DNA from: DATCYZ01 sp036526195
Lineage (GTDB): Bacteria; Pseudomonadota; Gammaproteobacteria; Burkholderiales; SG8-39
Direction of reading: 5' to 3'
NCBI GenBank assembly: GCA_036526195.1
Contig: DATCYZ010000116.1
Location: forward strand, 1 to 23,793
Length of the DNA: 23,793 bases
In this document: positions 6,611 through 14,718 of the stretch, piece after piece
Layout: the number at the start of each line of letters is the position of its first letter
Position numbering within the stretch: position 1 is the stretch's first letter
Program-made: the position numbers and the translations under genes
The notes under the pieces: generated by a model
What the model was told of the DNA's origin: nothing
The model's database searches: none
The model's input: the letters and a program-made list of their open reading frames with translations, nothing else

Positions 6611-6621
6611 CCAGCGACGCC

Positions 6622-6999
6622 ATGAACCACCCCTTCGCCGACCTGATCGACCTGCGCATCGACGCCTGCGAGGCCGGCTCGAGCACGCTCTCGCTCGTCG
6701 TCGCCGCGCAGCACCTGAACCCGCACAAGGTGGTGCACGGCGCGGTGGTGTACGCGCTCGCCGACACCGGCATGGGCTCCGCGCTCTACCCGACGCTGGC
6801 CGAGGGCGAGATCTGCGCGACCATCGAGATCAAGATCAACTACTTCAAGCCGATCGCCGCCGGCCGGCTCACCTGCCAGACGAAGATCGTCAACCGCGGC
6901 AAGACCATCGCCAACCTCGAGTCGCGCATCCTGCTCGACGCGCAACTCGTGGCGCAGGCCAACGGCAACTATGCGATCTTTCGCCCAAGGCAGGGCTGA
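6622..6999 (+). CDS. PaaI-type hotdog-fold thioesterase
   Basis: A 125-residue hotdog thioesterase. The central helix motif is VVHGAVVYALADTGMGSALY (residues 37-56), with HG at 39-40 and Asp48 in the catalytic position of the PaaI family. The strands CATIEIKINYFKPIAAGRLTC and LESRILLDAQLVAQANGNYAIF complete the fold. It would hydrolyse acyl- or aryl-CoA esters and release free CoA, which fits the CoA-ester enzymes further along. A GTG at 6580 would extend the protein through the palindromic repeat (PTKKGADPF). That is unlikely to be genuine, so I use ATG 6622, although no strong ribosome binding site precedes it. Confidence 0.85.
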   Translation: MNHPFADLIDLRIDACEAGSSTLSLVVAAQHLNPHKVVHGAVVYALADTGMGSALYPTLAEGEICATIEIKINYFKPIAAGRLTCQTKIVNRGKTIANLESRILLDAQLVAQANGNYAIFRPRQG

Positions 7000-7003
7000 G
7001 CCG

Positions 7004-7651
7004 GTGACCGATCCCGCCACGCACGACGGGGCAGGCCCGCGCTTCATCGCCTGGCTCGGCCGCAGCGGCCTCGCGCTCGCCGGCTGGCGCGTCGTGGGCG
7101 CGCGCCCGCGCGAGGCGAAGTACGTCCTGATCGCCGCGCCGCACACCAGCAACTGGGACTTCCCGCTGATGCTCCTGTGCGGCATGGCGCTCGGCGTCTG
7201 GCCGGCCTGGGTCGGCAAGGCGTCCCTTTTCCGCGCGCCTTTCGGTGCCCTGATGCGCGCACTGCGCGGCATCCCCATCGAGCGCTCGGCGGCGCACAAC
7301 ATGGTCGGGCAGCTCGCCGCGCAGTTCCCGCTGCGCGCAACACTCGCGCTCGCCATGCCGCCCGAGGGCACCCGCGCGCGCGCGCCGCACTGGAAGAGCG
7401 GCTTCTACTTCGTCGCGCAGACGGCGGGCGTGCCGATCGCGCTGGGCTACGTCGACTGGGCGCGCAGGGAAGGCGGCATCGGCGCGCCGATCACCCCGAG
7501 CGGCGACGCGCACGCCGACATGGACAGGATCCGCGCGTTCTACGCGGGCAAGGAAGGCCGCTTCCCCGCGCTGCAGGGGCCGGTCTGCCTGCAGAGCGAG
7601 GAAACGGCCCGCTCGCAGGCCGGGGAAACGCCCTCCGCCACTTCGCGGTAG
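7004..7651 (+). CDS. Lysophospholipid (1-acyl-glycerol-3-phosphate type) acyltransferase family protein
   Basis: A membrane-associated acyltransferase of the PlsC/LPLAT superfamily, about 215 residues. The catalytic HX4D motif is HTSNWD (residues 47-52). The PEGTR motif is seen in LAMPPEGTRARAPHWKSGF, and LRGIPIERSAA is the usual second block. It is likely to acylate a lysophospholipid or related glycerol derivative. The acyl donor is unknown. The GTG at 7004 follows the thioesterase stop by 4 nt. An ATG at 6971 would overlap the thioesterase by 29 nt and is the alternative start. The Ser/Gly-rich C-terminal tail (about 20 residues) shows no domain. Confidence 0.8.
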   Translation: MTDPATHDGAGPRFIAWLGRSGLALAGWRVVGARPREAKYVLIAAPHTSNWDFPLMLLCGMALGVWPAWVGKASLFRAPFGALMRALRGIPIERSAAHNMVGQLAAQFPLRATLALAMPPEGTRARAPHWKSGFYFVAQTAGVPIALGYVDWARREGGIGAPITPSGDAHADMDRIRAFYAGKEGRFPALQGPVCLQSEETARSQAGETPSATSR

Positions 7652-7689
7652 CCTTCGGTCTGGAACAACGACCCTCGCGCACGACCCCC

Positions 7690-8961
7690 ATGACCGTCCT
7701 CATCGCCGGCGGCGGCATTTCCGGCCTCGCCCTCGCCCTCACCTGCCAGCAGATCGGCCAGCCCTTCCGCGTCTACGAATCGGCGCCGCAAATCAAGCCG
7801 CTCGGCGTCGGCATCAACCTGCAGCCGAGCGCGGTGCGCGAACTGTTCGACCTCGGGCTCGAGGATCGCATCGACGCCATCGGCGTGCGCACGCGCGACT
7901 ACGGCATGTACACCAAGCGGGGCCTGCACATCTGGACCGAGCCGCGCGGCACCTGGGCCGGCTACCACTGGCCGCAGTACTCGGTGCACCGCGGGCTGCT
8001 GCACATGCTGCTGTACGAGGAGGTGCTCAGGCGCGCCGGCCCGGAGAGCGTGGTCACCGGCTGGAGCGCGACCGGCTTCGACAACGACGGCGACGAAGCG
8101 GTGCTGCACCTGCGCGCGGCCGACGGCAGGACCCGCAGCGAGCGCGGCAGCCTGCTGGTCGGCGCAGACGGCATCCATTCGGCGATCCGCCGCCAGATGG
8201 TGCCGGACGAAGGCGAGCCGATCTGGGGCGGCGCGGTGCTCTGGCGCGCCACCACGCAGGCGAAGCCGTACAAGTCCGGCGCCTCGATGGTGATGATCGG
8301 CCACGACGGCCTGCGCTTCGTCTCCTACCCGATCTCGCGCCCGGACCCGGCCACCGGCATCGCCACCATCAACTGGATCGCGATGCTGAACTACGCCTCC
8401 GACCAGCCCTGGAACAAGGAAGACTGGCAGCGCGAGGCGAAGCTCGAGGCCTTCCTGCCGAAGTTCACCGACTGGACCTTCGACTGGATCGACGTGCCCG
8501 CGCTGATTCGCGCCGCGCCGAAGGTCTGGGAGTACCCAATGGTGGATCGCGACCCGATCGATCGCTGGACGCACGGCCGCGTCACCCTGATGGGCGATGC
8601 CGCGCACGCCGCCTACCCCGTGGGCTCGAACGGCGCCGGCGCCGGCATCGCCGACGCGCGCAAGCTCGGGCAATGTTTCCTCGCCCACGGCGCGACGCCG
8701 CAGGCGCTCGAGGCCTACGAGGCGCAGATGCGGCCGATCACCAGCAAGGTGGTGCTCACCAACCGCGTCGCCGGCCCGGACCAGATCCTCGACGTGGTCG
8801 AGAAGCGCTGCGGCGGATGGTTCGAGCGCATCGAGGATGTGATCACGCACGAGGAACTCGCCGCGCACGCGGCGGGCTACAAGAAGATCGCCGGGCAGAA
8901 CGTCGAGGCGATCAACGCGGCGCCGCGCACGATCGCCGAAGGCACGCGCGTCGCGACCTGA
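7690..8961 (+). CDS. FAD-dependent aromatic-ring monooxygenase-like protein (PHBH/salicylate hydroxylase family)
   Basis: A 423-residue group A flavin monooxygenase. The N-terminal FAD dinucleotide motif is VLIAGGGISGLALAL, with glycines at 7-9 and 12. LLVGADGIHSAIRR carries the DG motif (158-161). RVTLMGDAAHAAYPVGSNGAG carries the GD motif (302-303) that contacts FAD ribose. There is no N-terminal targeting signal. The family hydroxylates phenolic or heteroaromatic substrates using NAD(P)H and O2. The VGSNGAGAGI variant of the C-terminal motif resembles PhzS-type and related monooxygenases. The gene is followed after 19 nt by a DUF3237 gene with a good ribosome binding site, so they form a pair. 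Substrate is unknown. Confidence 0.88.
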   Translation: MTVLIAGGGISGLALALTCQQIGQPFRVYESAPQIKPLGVGINLQPSAVRELFDLGLEDRIDAIGVRTRDYGMYTKRGLHIWTEPRGTWAGYHWPQYSVHRGLLHMLLYEEVLRRAGPESVVTGWSATGFDNDGDEAVLHLRAADGRTRSERGSLLVGADGIHSAIRRQMVPDEGEPIWGGAVLWRATTQAKPYKSGASMVMIGHDGLRFVSYPISRPDPATGIATINWIAMLNYASDQPWNKEDWQREAKLEAFLPKFTDWTFDWIDVPALIRAAPKVWEYPMVDRDPIDRWTHGRVTLMGDAAHAAYPVGSNGAGAGIADARKLGQCFLAHGATPQALEAYEAQMRPITSKVVLTNRVAGPDQILDVVEKRCGGWFERIEDVITHEELAAHAAGYKKIAGQNVEAINAAPRTIAEGTRVAT

Positions 8962-8980
8962 ACCCAGGGAGGCCCCCGCC

Positions 8981-9433
8981 ATGCTCCAGTTCCGCCCCTT
9001 GTTCAACTTCATCGCCGAAGTCGCCGAACCGCAGGTCACCCCCGACGGCCCCTACGGCACGCGGCGCTTCATCCCGGTCACCGGCGGCACGTTCGAGGGC
9101 GAGCGCCTGCGCGGAACACTCCTCTCCGGCGGCGCGGACTGCCAGCTGATCCGTCCCGACGGCGTGGCCGAACTCGACGTGCGCGCCACCTTCCGCACCC
9201 ACGACGGCACCATCTTCCTGATGAAGGGCCTCGGCATGCGCCACGGCCCGCCCGAGGTGCTGGCGCGGATCGCGAAAGGCGAGGCGGTCGACCCCTCGAC
9301 CTACTACTTCCGCGAAAGCATGATCTTCGAGGCGCCGAAGGGGCCCTACGACTGGCTGAACCGCCTCATCGGCGTGGCCACCGGCGAGCGGCGCCTGGAC
9401 ACGGTACACATCACGGCCTGGGAACTGCTCTGA
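8981..9433 (+). CDS. DUF3237 domain protein
   Basis: A 150-residue DUF3237 protein. The domain begins RPLFNFIAEVAEPQ, with GTRRFIPVTGGTFEGERLRGTLLSGGADCQLIRPDG and LDVRATFRTHDGTIFLMKGLG in the middle and a YYFRESMIFEAPKGPYDWLN segment near the end. It is a small beta-barrel-like family of unknown biochemical function, seen next to monooxygenases and other aromatic-catabolism genes. A strong AGGGAGG ribosome binding site lies upstream of ATG 8981. It probably forms an operon with the flavin monooxygenase and may handle its product. That role is inferred from context only. Confidence 0.85.
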   Translation: MLQFRPLFNFIAEVAEPQVTPDGPYGTRRFIPVTGGTFEGERLRGTLLSGGADCQLIRPDGVAELDVRATFRTHDGTIFLMKGLGMRHGPPEVLARIAKGEAVDPSTYYFRESMIFEAPKGPYDWLNRLIGVATGERRLDTVHITAWELL

Positions 9434-9448
9434 GCGGACCCTCCGCTC
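9432..9448. terminator. Candidate bidirectional hairpin between convergent genes
   Basis: GAGCGGA (9432-9438) and TCCGCTC (9442-9448) form a 7-bp stem with a CCC loop. It lies exactly between the convergent DUF3237 and acyl-CoA dehydrogenase genes and overlaps both stop codons. No T-run follows on either strand, so intrinsic termination is uncertain. Confidence 0.3.
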
Positions 9449-10598
9449 AGCGGAACGGGTCGATGCCGGTCAGCTCGCGTCCCTGGATCAGCGTGAGGAT
9501 GCCCGGCGTGCCGTCGGGAATCGTCAGCGTGCGCACGTCGCGCGCCAGCGCCTCCAGCCCGAGTTCGCGCGACAGGCCCATCGCGCCGTGCACCCGCATC
9601 GCCAGCGCGATCGCGCGGTCGCAGGCGTCCACCGCGTAGCGCTTGGCCATCGCCGAGAGGCCGTTCGCGCGCTCGCCGCGGGCGAGCGCGGCGAGCGCGG
9701 GGTAGCAGAGCAGCCGGCTGCTCACCACCGCGGTCTCGATCTCCGCTAGGTCGTTCTGCACCAGCTGGAAGCCGCCGATCGCGCGGCCGAACTGCTTGCG
9801 CACACCGGCGTAGGCGCGCGCCGCGTCGAGCGCCTTCTGCCCGAGGTTCACCGCGAGCAGACCGACCAGCGGGCGGTTGGCGAGCCAGGTGAGCGTCAGC
9901 AGCCGCGCGGTGTCGCCGGTCTCCGGGCACAGGTTGCGCTTCGGCACGCGGCAGTCCTCGAACAGCACTTCGGCGAGCGGCGCCTGGCGCAGGCCGTGCA
10001 TCGACAGCTCGCGCGCCTCGAAGGTCGACTCGGCGCGCTCCACCAGCACGCGCGCGAGGCTGGAACTGCCGTCCGCATTCACCTTGCGGCAGGTGACGTT
10101 CATCAGGTCGCAGACCGTGGCGTTCGAGATCCACTGCTTGCGCCCGTTCAGCACGAGGTGGTCGTCCGCCTCGGTCAGCGCGGTCTTCACCGCGCGCGGG
10201 TCCGAACCCATGTCGGGCTCGGTGCTGGCGGTGCAGGCGACGCGCCGCCCGGCCATCAGGTCGGCGAGGTAGCGGTCCTTCTGCTCTTCGTTGCAGCCGA
10301 AGTACACGCGCGCGGTGGTGGCCTCGTGCGGCTGCAGGATCAGCCCGACGCTGGCCGGCATGTGCTCGGCGATCAGCCCGTAGTCGAGCATCGACAGCCC
10401 CGCGCCGCCGCCTTCCTCCGGGATGCGCGCCGAGGTGAGCCCGAGGTCGGCCGCCTTCGCCATGATCGCGAGGATCGCCGCCTTCGGCAGCCCGCGGTCG
10501 GGGTCGTGCGCGTCCAGCACCGGCTGGATGTGCTTCTCGACCAGCCGGCGCGCGGACTCGACCATCATGCGCTGCTCTTCGCTCAGTGAAAGGTCCAT
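9447..10598 (-). CDS. Acyl-CoA dehydrogenase family protein with Asp at the catalytic-base position
   Basis: A 383-residue FAD acyl-CoA dehydrogenase. It has the N-terminal helical domain (MDLSLSEEQRMMVESARRLV), the middle-domain flavin motif ACTASTEPDMGSD (121-133), KQWISNA (154-160), the C-terminal FAD-binding stretch VRKQFGRAIGGFQLVQ (266-281), and RVHGAMGLSRELGLEALARD. At the usual YEGT position, which holds the catalytic Glu of medium-chain-type enzymes, it has PDGT with Asp362. The enzyme would introduce an alpha,beta double bond in an acyl-CoA of unknown structure. The Asp may signal altered chemistry, as known for some alicyclic acyl-CoA dehydrogenases. The gene follows the IclR regulator with a 10-nt gap on the same strand, so they are probably one transcript. 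Confidence 0.88.
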   Translation of the reverse strand: MDLSLSEEQRMMVESARRLVEKHIQPVLDAHDPDRGLPKAAILAIMAKAADLGLTSARIPEEGGGAGLSMLDYGLIAEHMPASVGLILQPHEATTARVYFGCNEEQKDRYLADLMAGRRVACTASTEPDMGSDPRAVKTALTEADDHLVLNGRKQWISNATVCDLMNVTCRKVNADGSSSLARVLVERAESTFEARELSMHGLRQAPLAEVLFEDCRVPKRNLCPETGDTARLLTLTWLANRPLVGLLAVNLGQKALDAARAYAGVRKQFGRAIGGFQLVQNDLAEIETAVVSSRLLCYPALAALARGERANGLSAMAKRYAVDACDRAIALAMRVHGAMGLSRELGLEALARDVRTLTIPDGTPGILTLIQGRELTGIDPFR

Positions 10599-10608
10599 GT
10601 CCCTGTCC

Positions 10609-11448
10609 TCAGGCCGCGGCGCGGCCCGTCTCCGGCTGGTAGCCGAGCGCGGCGGAAATCGCCGCGGCGGTGCGCACCACGTGCGGGATGCAGCGGTCCT
10701 CGAATTCCCGGTTCATGCGGAACACCGGCACGCCGATGCCGCAAGCCATGCGCACCGCGCCGGCGTGGTCGCGGATCGGCGCCGCGATCCCGCCCATCTC
10801 CGGGTGGTTCTCCGAACGCGTGACGGCATGGCCCTTCGCCGCCACCTCGCGCAGGATCGCCCGCAGGCGCGCCGGGTCGGTCACGGCCTTCGGCGCGCGC
10901 GCCACCAGCGGCCCGGCGAGCACGCGCGCGGCGACCGCCGGGTTGAACGCGAGGATGCAGCGCCCGGTGGCGGTGCACCACGCCGGGCTCAGTTGCCCGA
11001 GCTGGGTCTGCACGCGGATCGAGCGCGGGCTCTCCACCTTGGTGAGGTAGACGACGCCGTCCGAGGCGTCGAGCAGCGACAGGTGCACCGTTTCGTCGGT
11101 GGCCGCGACCAGGCGCTCGAGCCAGGGACGCGCGAGGTTCACCACGTCCAGCCGGCCGACGACCGGCGCGCCGAGGCGCCAGAGCTTCAGGGTCAGGCTG
11201 TACTGGCCGCTGGCGGGGTCCTGCGCGAGGTAGCCGGTGTTGACCAGGGTGGCGAGCATGCGGTGCACGCTGCCCTTGGGCCTGCCGACGGCCTCGGCCA
11301 CCGCGCCCAGCGGCAGCGCGCCGCCCGCCTCGCCGATCGCCTCCAGCACCTCGAGCGTCGCGGCGGCCGAGGCGATCAGGTGGTTGCGACCCGCGGCGCG
11401 CGGATCGCTTCGCGTGGTCCGCGCGCGCGTTGCGGTCTGCCGCTTCAT
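10609..11448 (-). CDS. IclR-family transcriptional regulator
   Basis: A 279-residue IclR regulator. The N-terminal winged helix-turn-helix spans about residues 22-85: TLEVLEAIGEAGGALPLGAVA, then AVGRPKGSVHRMLATLVNTGYL with the recognition helix. The effector-binding domain follows (ATDETVHLSLLDASDGVVYL, SIRVQTQLGQLSPAWCTATGRCILA, GGIAAPIRDHAGAVRMACGIGVP). ATG 11448 is preceded by AGGAGA. An earlier in-frame ATG at 11499 would put the operator palindrome inside the gene. It lies between the acyl-CoA dehydrogenase, same strand, and the divergent CoA-transferase operon, and it probably controls both in response to a pathway acid or CoA ester. Confidence 0.9.
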   Translation of the reverse strand: MKRQTATRARTTRSDPRAAGRNHLIASAAATLEVLEAIGEAGGALPLGAVAEAVGRPKGSVHRMLATLVNTGYLAQDPASGQYSLTLKLWRLGAPVVGRLDVVNLARPWLERLVAATDETVHLSLLDASDGVVYLTKVESPRSIRVQTQLGQLSPAWCTATGRCILAFNPAVAARVLAGPLVARAPKAVTDPARLRAILREVAAKGHAVTRSENHPEMGGIAAPIRDHAGAVRMACGIGVPVFRMNREFEDRCIPHVVRTAAAISAALGYQPETGRAAA

Positions 11449-11460
11449 GCCCTGTTCTCC

Positions 11461-11479
11461 TGTTCTGCATTGCAGAACA
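11461..11479. promoter_or_regulatory. Perfect 19-bp palindromic operator, candidate IclR site 1
   Basis: TGTTCTGCATTGCAGAACA is a perfect palindrome (9-1-9) located 12 bp upstream of the iclR start codon. Its GTTCT...AGAAC form fits IclR-family operators. The position suits autorepression of the regulator and acyl-CoA dehydrogenase transcript. Confidence 0.65.
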
Positions 11480-11536
11480 TCATTCAATGCGATCATCATA
11501 CGGCGGCGATTGTCAAACAGGACAGGCTCAGATCAT

Positions 11537-11555
11537 CGTTTCGCATAGTAGAACG
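11537..11555. promoter_or_regulatory. Imperfect second operator, candidate IclR site 2
   Basis: CGTTTCGCATAGTAGAACG matches site 1 at 13 of the 17 inner positions (GTTTCGCATAGTAGAAC against GTTCTGCATTGCAGAAC). It lies 33 bp before the CoA-transferase ATG, downstream of a TTGTCA -35-like hexamer (11510-11515). It could let the same regulator control the divergent operon. Confidence 0.5.
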
Positions 11556-11588
11556 TTCGAAAAGCGCCGCGGGGTATGCTTGCCGTCC

Positions 11589-12824
11589 ATGACCACGCCC
11601 GGACCGCTTGCCGACTACCGCGTGCTCGAGCTCGGCTCGACCGCCGCCGGGCCGTTCTGCGCCAAGCTGCTCGCCGACTTCGGCGCCGAGGTGGTGAAGA
11701 TCGAGGCCGCCGAGGGCGACCCGATCCGCCAGCTCGGCGAGACGGTGAACGGCAAGTCGCTCTACGGCGCGAGCATCCTGCGCAACAAGCGCATCGCCTC
11801 GTTCAACTTCAGGAAGCCCGAGGCGCGCGCGCTGGTGAAGCGCCTGATCCCGAAGTTCGACATCGTGATCGAGAACTTCCGGCCCGGCACGCTGGAGAAG
11901 TGGGGCCTGGGCTGGGACGACCTGCGCGCGCTGCGGCCCGAGCTGGTGATGACGCGCATCAGCGGCTACGGCCAGAGCGGCCCGTACCGCGACCAGCCGG
12001 GCTACGGCGTGATCAGCGAGGCGATGAGCGGCCTGCGGCACATGACCGGCGACCCGGACCGGCCGCCCTCGCGCGTCGGCATCCCGCTCACCGACTACAT
12101 CACCGCGGTGTACGCCGCCTTCGGCACCGTGATGGCGGTCCTGCACCGCGAGAAGACCGGCGCCGGCCAGTGCGTCGACGCCGCGCTCTATGAGTCGGCG
12201 TTCAGCTTCATGGAGGCCTACGTCCCGGCCTACGAGAAGACCGGCAAGATCGGCATGCGCAACGGCCCGCGGCTCGCCGACAGCGCGCCGAACACGCTGT
12301 TTCCCACGCGCGACGGCAGCCACATCCATATCGCCGCGCTCGCCGACACCGTGTTCCGCCGCCTGGCCACCGCCATCGGCAAGCCCGAACTGGGCACCGA
12401 CCCGCGCTTCGCCGAGCAGAAGGCGCGCTCGTCGAACGAGGCGCTGATCGAATCCATCGTCGGCGAGTGGACCGGCGCGCACGACCTCGCCGACATCGAG
12501 GCGATCCTGAAGAAGGGCGGCGTGCCGGCGAGCCGCATCTACGACATGGCGGACATCTTCCGCGACCCGCACTTCGCGGCGCGCGACATGCTGACGCCCA
12601 CCCCGGACGACGACCTCGGCACGGTCACGCTCGCCGGCGTGGTGCCGCGGCTCTCGGCCACGCCGGGCCGCCTGCGCTGGTCCGGGCACCGCATCGGGCA
12701 GGACACGCGCGATTTCCTCAAGGACACCGGCGGGCTCGACGACGCCGAGATCGACCGCCTCGCCGCGGAAGGCATCATCTTCTGCGACCCGAAATCCGAA
12801 GCTGCCAGGAAAGACCCCACATGA
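11589..12824 (+). CDS. CaiB/BaiF-type (class III) CoA transferase
   Basis: A 411-residue class III CoA transferase, the fold of formyl-CoA:oxalate CoA transferase. Diagnostic blocks are RVLELGSTAAGPFCAKLLADFGAEVVKIE near the N-terminus, then SFNFRKPEARALVKRL, DIVIENFRPGTLEKWGLGWD, and SGYGQSGPY. GIPLTDYITAVYAAFG carries Asp169, in the position of the catalytic aspartate that forms the acyl anhydride. It would activate an organic acid to its CoA ester using a CoA donor, the entry step for the neighbouring acyl-CoA enzymes. No strong ribosome binding site is seen before ATG 11589. Its TGA overlaps the next ATG as ATGA. Acid identity is unknown. Confidence 0.9.
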   Translation: MTTPGPLADYRVLELGSTAAGPFCAKLLADFGAEVVKIEAAEGDPIRQLGETVNGKSLYGASILRNKRIASFNFRKPEARALVKRLIPKFDIVIENFRPGTLEKWGLGWDDLRALRPELVMTRISGYGQSGPYRDQPGYGVISEAMSGLRHMTGDPDRPPSRVGIPLTDYITAVYAAFGTVMAVLHREKTGAGQCVDAALYESAFSFMEAYVPAYEKTGKIGMRNGPRLADSAPNTLFPTRDGSHIHIAALADTVFRRLATAIGKPELGTDPRFAEQKARSSNEALIESIVGEWTGAHDLADIEAILKKGGVPASRIYDMADIFRDPHFAARDMLTPTPDDDLGTVTLAGVVPRLSATPGRLRWSGHRIGQDTRDFLKDTGGLDDAEIDRLAAEGIIFCDPKSEAARKDPT

Positions 12825-13837
12825 AGACCCCGTTCAAGGCCTACCGCGTCCACACCGTCGAGGGCAAGCCCGTCTGCCGCTTCGAATCGCTCACGCTCGA
12901 GCAGCTCGACCCCGGCCCGGTGCTGATCAAGGTGGCGTACTCGGCGATCACCTACAAGGACGCCATGGCCGCGCGCGGCGTGGGCAAGAACGTGCGCACC
13001 GACCGGCCCTGCGTCACCGGCGTGGACCTCTCCGGGGAGGTGGTCGCGTCGGAGGACGCGCGCTTCAAGGCGGGCGACAAGGTGGTGGTCACCAACTACA
13101 AGCTCGGCGTCGAGCAGGACGGCGGCTACGCGGAGTACGCGCGCGTGCCCGGCGACTGGATCGTGCCGCTGCCGGCCGGGCTCTCGCTCTACGAGGCGAT
13201 GGGGCTGGGCACCTCCGGGCTGACCGCCGCGCTCACCGTGGACCGGCTGGAAGCCGCCGGCCTCGCGCCCGAACAGGGCGCGGTCGGCATCACCGGCGCG
13301 ACCGGTGGCGTCGGCAGCCTTGCGGTGAACATGTTCGCGCAGCGCGGCTACAAGGTGATCGCGATCTCGGGCAAGCGCGACCAGCACGCGTTCCTGAAGT
13401 CGATCGGCGCAGACAGCATCCTCGACCGCGAGGAATTCCTGCGCGACAAGGCGGCGCTCGCGCCGCCGCTCTTTGCCGGCGCGCTCGACAACGTCGGCGG
13501 CGCCTACTTCGACCGGCTGCAGGCGAAGATGCAGCCCTACGGCAAGATGGCGGTGTGCGGCATGGCGGTGGGGGCGGAAGTGACCACCACGGTGCTGCCG
13601 CTGATCCTGCGCTCGATCGACATCCTCGGCATCAACGTCTCGCGCCAGCTGCAGATGAAGGCGCGCCAGCGCCTCTGGGCGCGCATGGCCGACGACCTGA
13701 AGCCCTCGAAGCTCGCAGAGATCTCGCGCCCGATCCCGTTCGAGGACCTGGACCGGTACATGGATCGCTTCTTCGACGCCAGCACCCTCGGCCGCGTGGT
13801 GGTCGAGGTCGGCGACAAGGCGCCGGCGCGGGGCTGA
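12821..13837 (+). CDS. AcuI/YhdH-type MDR oxidoreductase (acrylyl-CoA reductase-like)
   Basis: A 338-residue zinc-free medium-chain reductase of the YhdH/AcuI group. The diagnostic segment VLIKVAYSAITYKDAMAARG is followed by PCVTGVDLSGEVV and GGYAEYARVPGDWIVPLP. The cofactor motif is ITGATGGVGSLAVNMFAQRGYKVIA. The C-terminal part (NISRQLQM-like segment at INVSRQLQM, RPIPFEDLDRYMDRFFDASTLGRVVVEV) is characteristic. AcuI reduces acryloyl-CoA to propionyl-CoA with NADPH, and relatives act on other 2-enoyl-CoA or quinone substrates. It overlaps the CoA-transferase by 4 nt, so a CoA-ester substrate is likely. The exact enoyl-CoA is unknown. Confidence 0.82.
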   Translation: MKTPFKAYRVHTVEGKPVCRFESLTLEQLDPGPVLIKVAYSAITYKDAMAARGVGKNVRTDRPCVTGVDLSGEVVASEDARFKAGDKVVVTNYKLGVEQDGGYAEYARVPGDWIVPLPAGLSLYEAMGLGTSGLTAALTVDRLEAAGLAPEQGAVGITGATGGVGSLAVNMFAQRGYKVIAISGKRDQHAFLKSIGADSILDREEFLRDKAALAPPLFAGALDNVGGAYFDRLQAKMQPYGKMAVCGMAVGAEVTTTVLPLILRSIDILGINVSRQLQMKARQRLWARMADDLKPSKLAEISRPIPFEDLDRYMDRFFDASTLGRVVVEVGDKAPARG

Positions 13838-13875
13838 AGCGCCGGCGCGAGCCGACCCGTTTCCGGAGGAATCGC

Positions 13876-14718
13876 ATGCCGAAGGTCCTGAACGAAGCGG
13901 CGATCGCGCGCTACGCGCGCGAGGGCTACCTCACGCCGCTCACCGCGTTCCCGGGCAGCACCGCGGCGGCGCTGCGCGCGCGGCTCGAGGCGCACGAGGC
14001 GCGCGCGGGCGAGCCGCTCGGCGGCAAGTTCCGCTTCAAGACGCACCTGCTCTTCACTTGGGCCGACGAGATGGTCCACCACCCCGCGGTGCTCGACGCG
14101 GTGGAAGACCTGCTCGGGCCGGACCTGCTGTGCTGGAACACCAGCTTCTTCATCAAGGCGCCGGCGAGCCCGGGCTTCGTGTCCTGGCACCAGGACGCGA
14201 ACTACTGGGGCCTTGAGCCCGATGACGTGGTCACCGCCTGGGTCGCGCTGAGCCCGAGCAACGAGGAAAGCGGCTGCATGAAGGTGGTCCCGGGGACGCA
14301 CCGCGAAAAGCAGCTGCCCCACGTCGACACCTTCCACAAGGACAACCTGCTCACGCGCGGGCAGGAGATCGCCGTCGAGGTGGACGAAACGCGCGCGGTC
14401 GGCATCCCCCTGCGGCCCGGCGAGTTCTCGCTGCACCATGTCGGACTGGTGCACGGCTCCGGGCCGAACCGCGCCGCGGACCGCCGCATCGGTTTCGCGA
14501 TGCGCTACATCGCCCCCAGCGTGCGCCAGAAAGGACAGCGCGATTCCGCGATGCTGGTGCGCGGCACCGACCGGTACGGCCACTTCGACCCCGAGCCGCG
14601 GCCGCGCGCCGACCTGGATGCCGCGGCACTCGCCGCCCATGCAGCCGCCACCGAGCGCAAGCTCGCGGTGTTCTACGAAGGCGCGCCGCCGGCCGCGCGC
14701 CCGGCGCCGCTGCGCTAG
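13876..14718 (+). CDS. Phytanoyl-CoA dioxygenase (PhyH) family oxygenase
   Basis: A 280-residue Fe(II)/2-oxoglutarate-type dioxygenase of the PhyH family. The metal facial triad is seen as WHQDANYWGL (His105, Asp107) and LVHGSGPNRA (His193). An arginine in DRRIGFAMRYI is positioned to bind 2-oxoglutarate. The PGEFSLHHVGLVHGSGPN block is typical of the bacterial members. It would hydroxylate an acyl-CoA or other small molecule next to a carbonyl. A GGAGG ribosome binding site precedes ATG 13876. It is 38 nt downstream of the AcuI-like gene and probably the third gene of that operon. Its TAG shares the tetranucleotide CTAG with the stop of the convergent selenoprotein gene. Confidence 0.88.
   Translation: MPKVLNEAAIARYAREGYLTPLTAFPGSTAAALRARLEAHEARAGEPLGGKFRFKTHLLFTWADEMVHHPAVLDAVEDLLGPDLLCWNTSFFIKAPASPGFVSWHQDANYWGLEPDDVVTAWVALSPSNEESGCMKVVPGTHREKQLPHVDTFHKDNLLTRGQEIAVEVDETRAVGIPLRPGEFSLHHVGLVHGSGPNRAADRRIGFAMRYIAPSVRQKGQRDSAMLVRGTDRYGHFDPEPRPRADLDAAALAAHAAATERKLAVFYEGAPPAARPAPLR

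Noticed and set aside
6580..6621. GTG 6580 as the start of the thioesterase
   Set aside because: It would put the palindromic repeat into the protein N-terminus, whereas ATG 6622 starts the normal hotdog domain.
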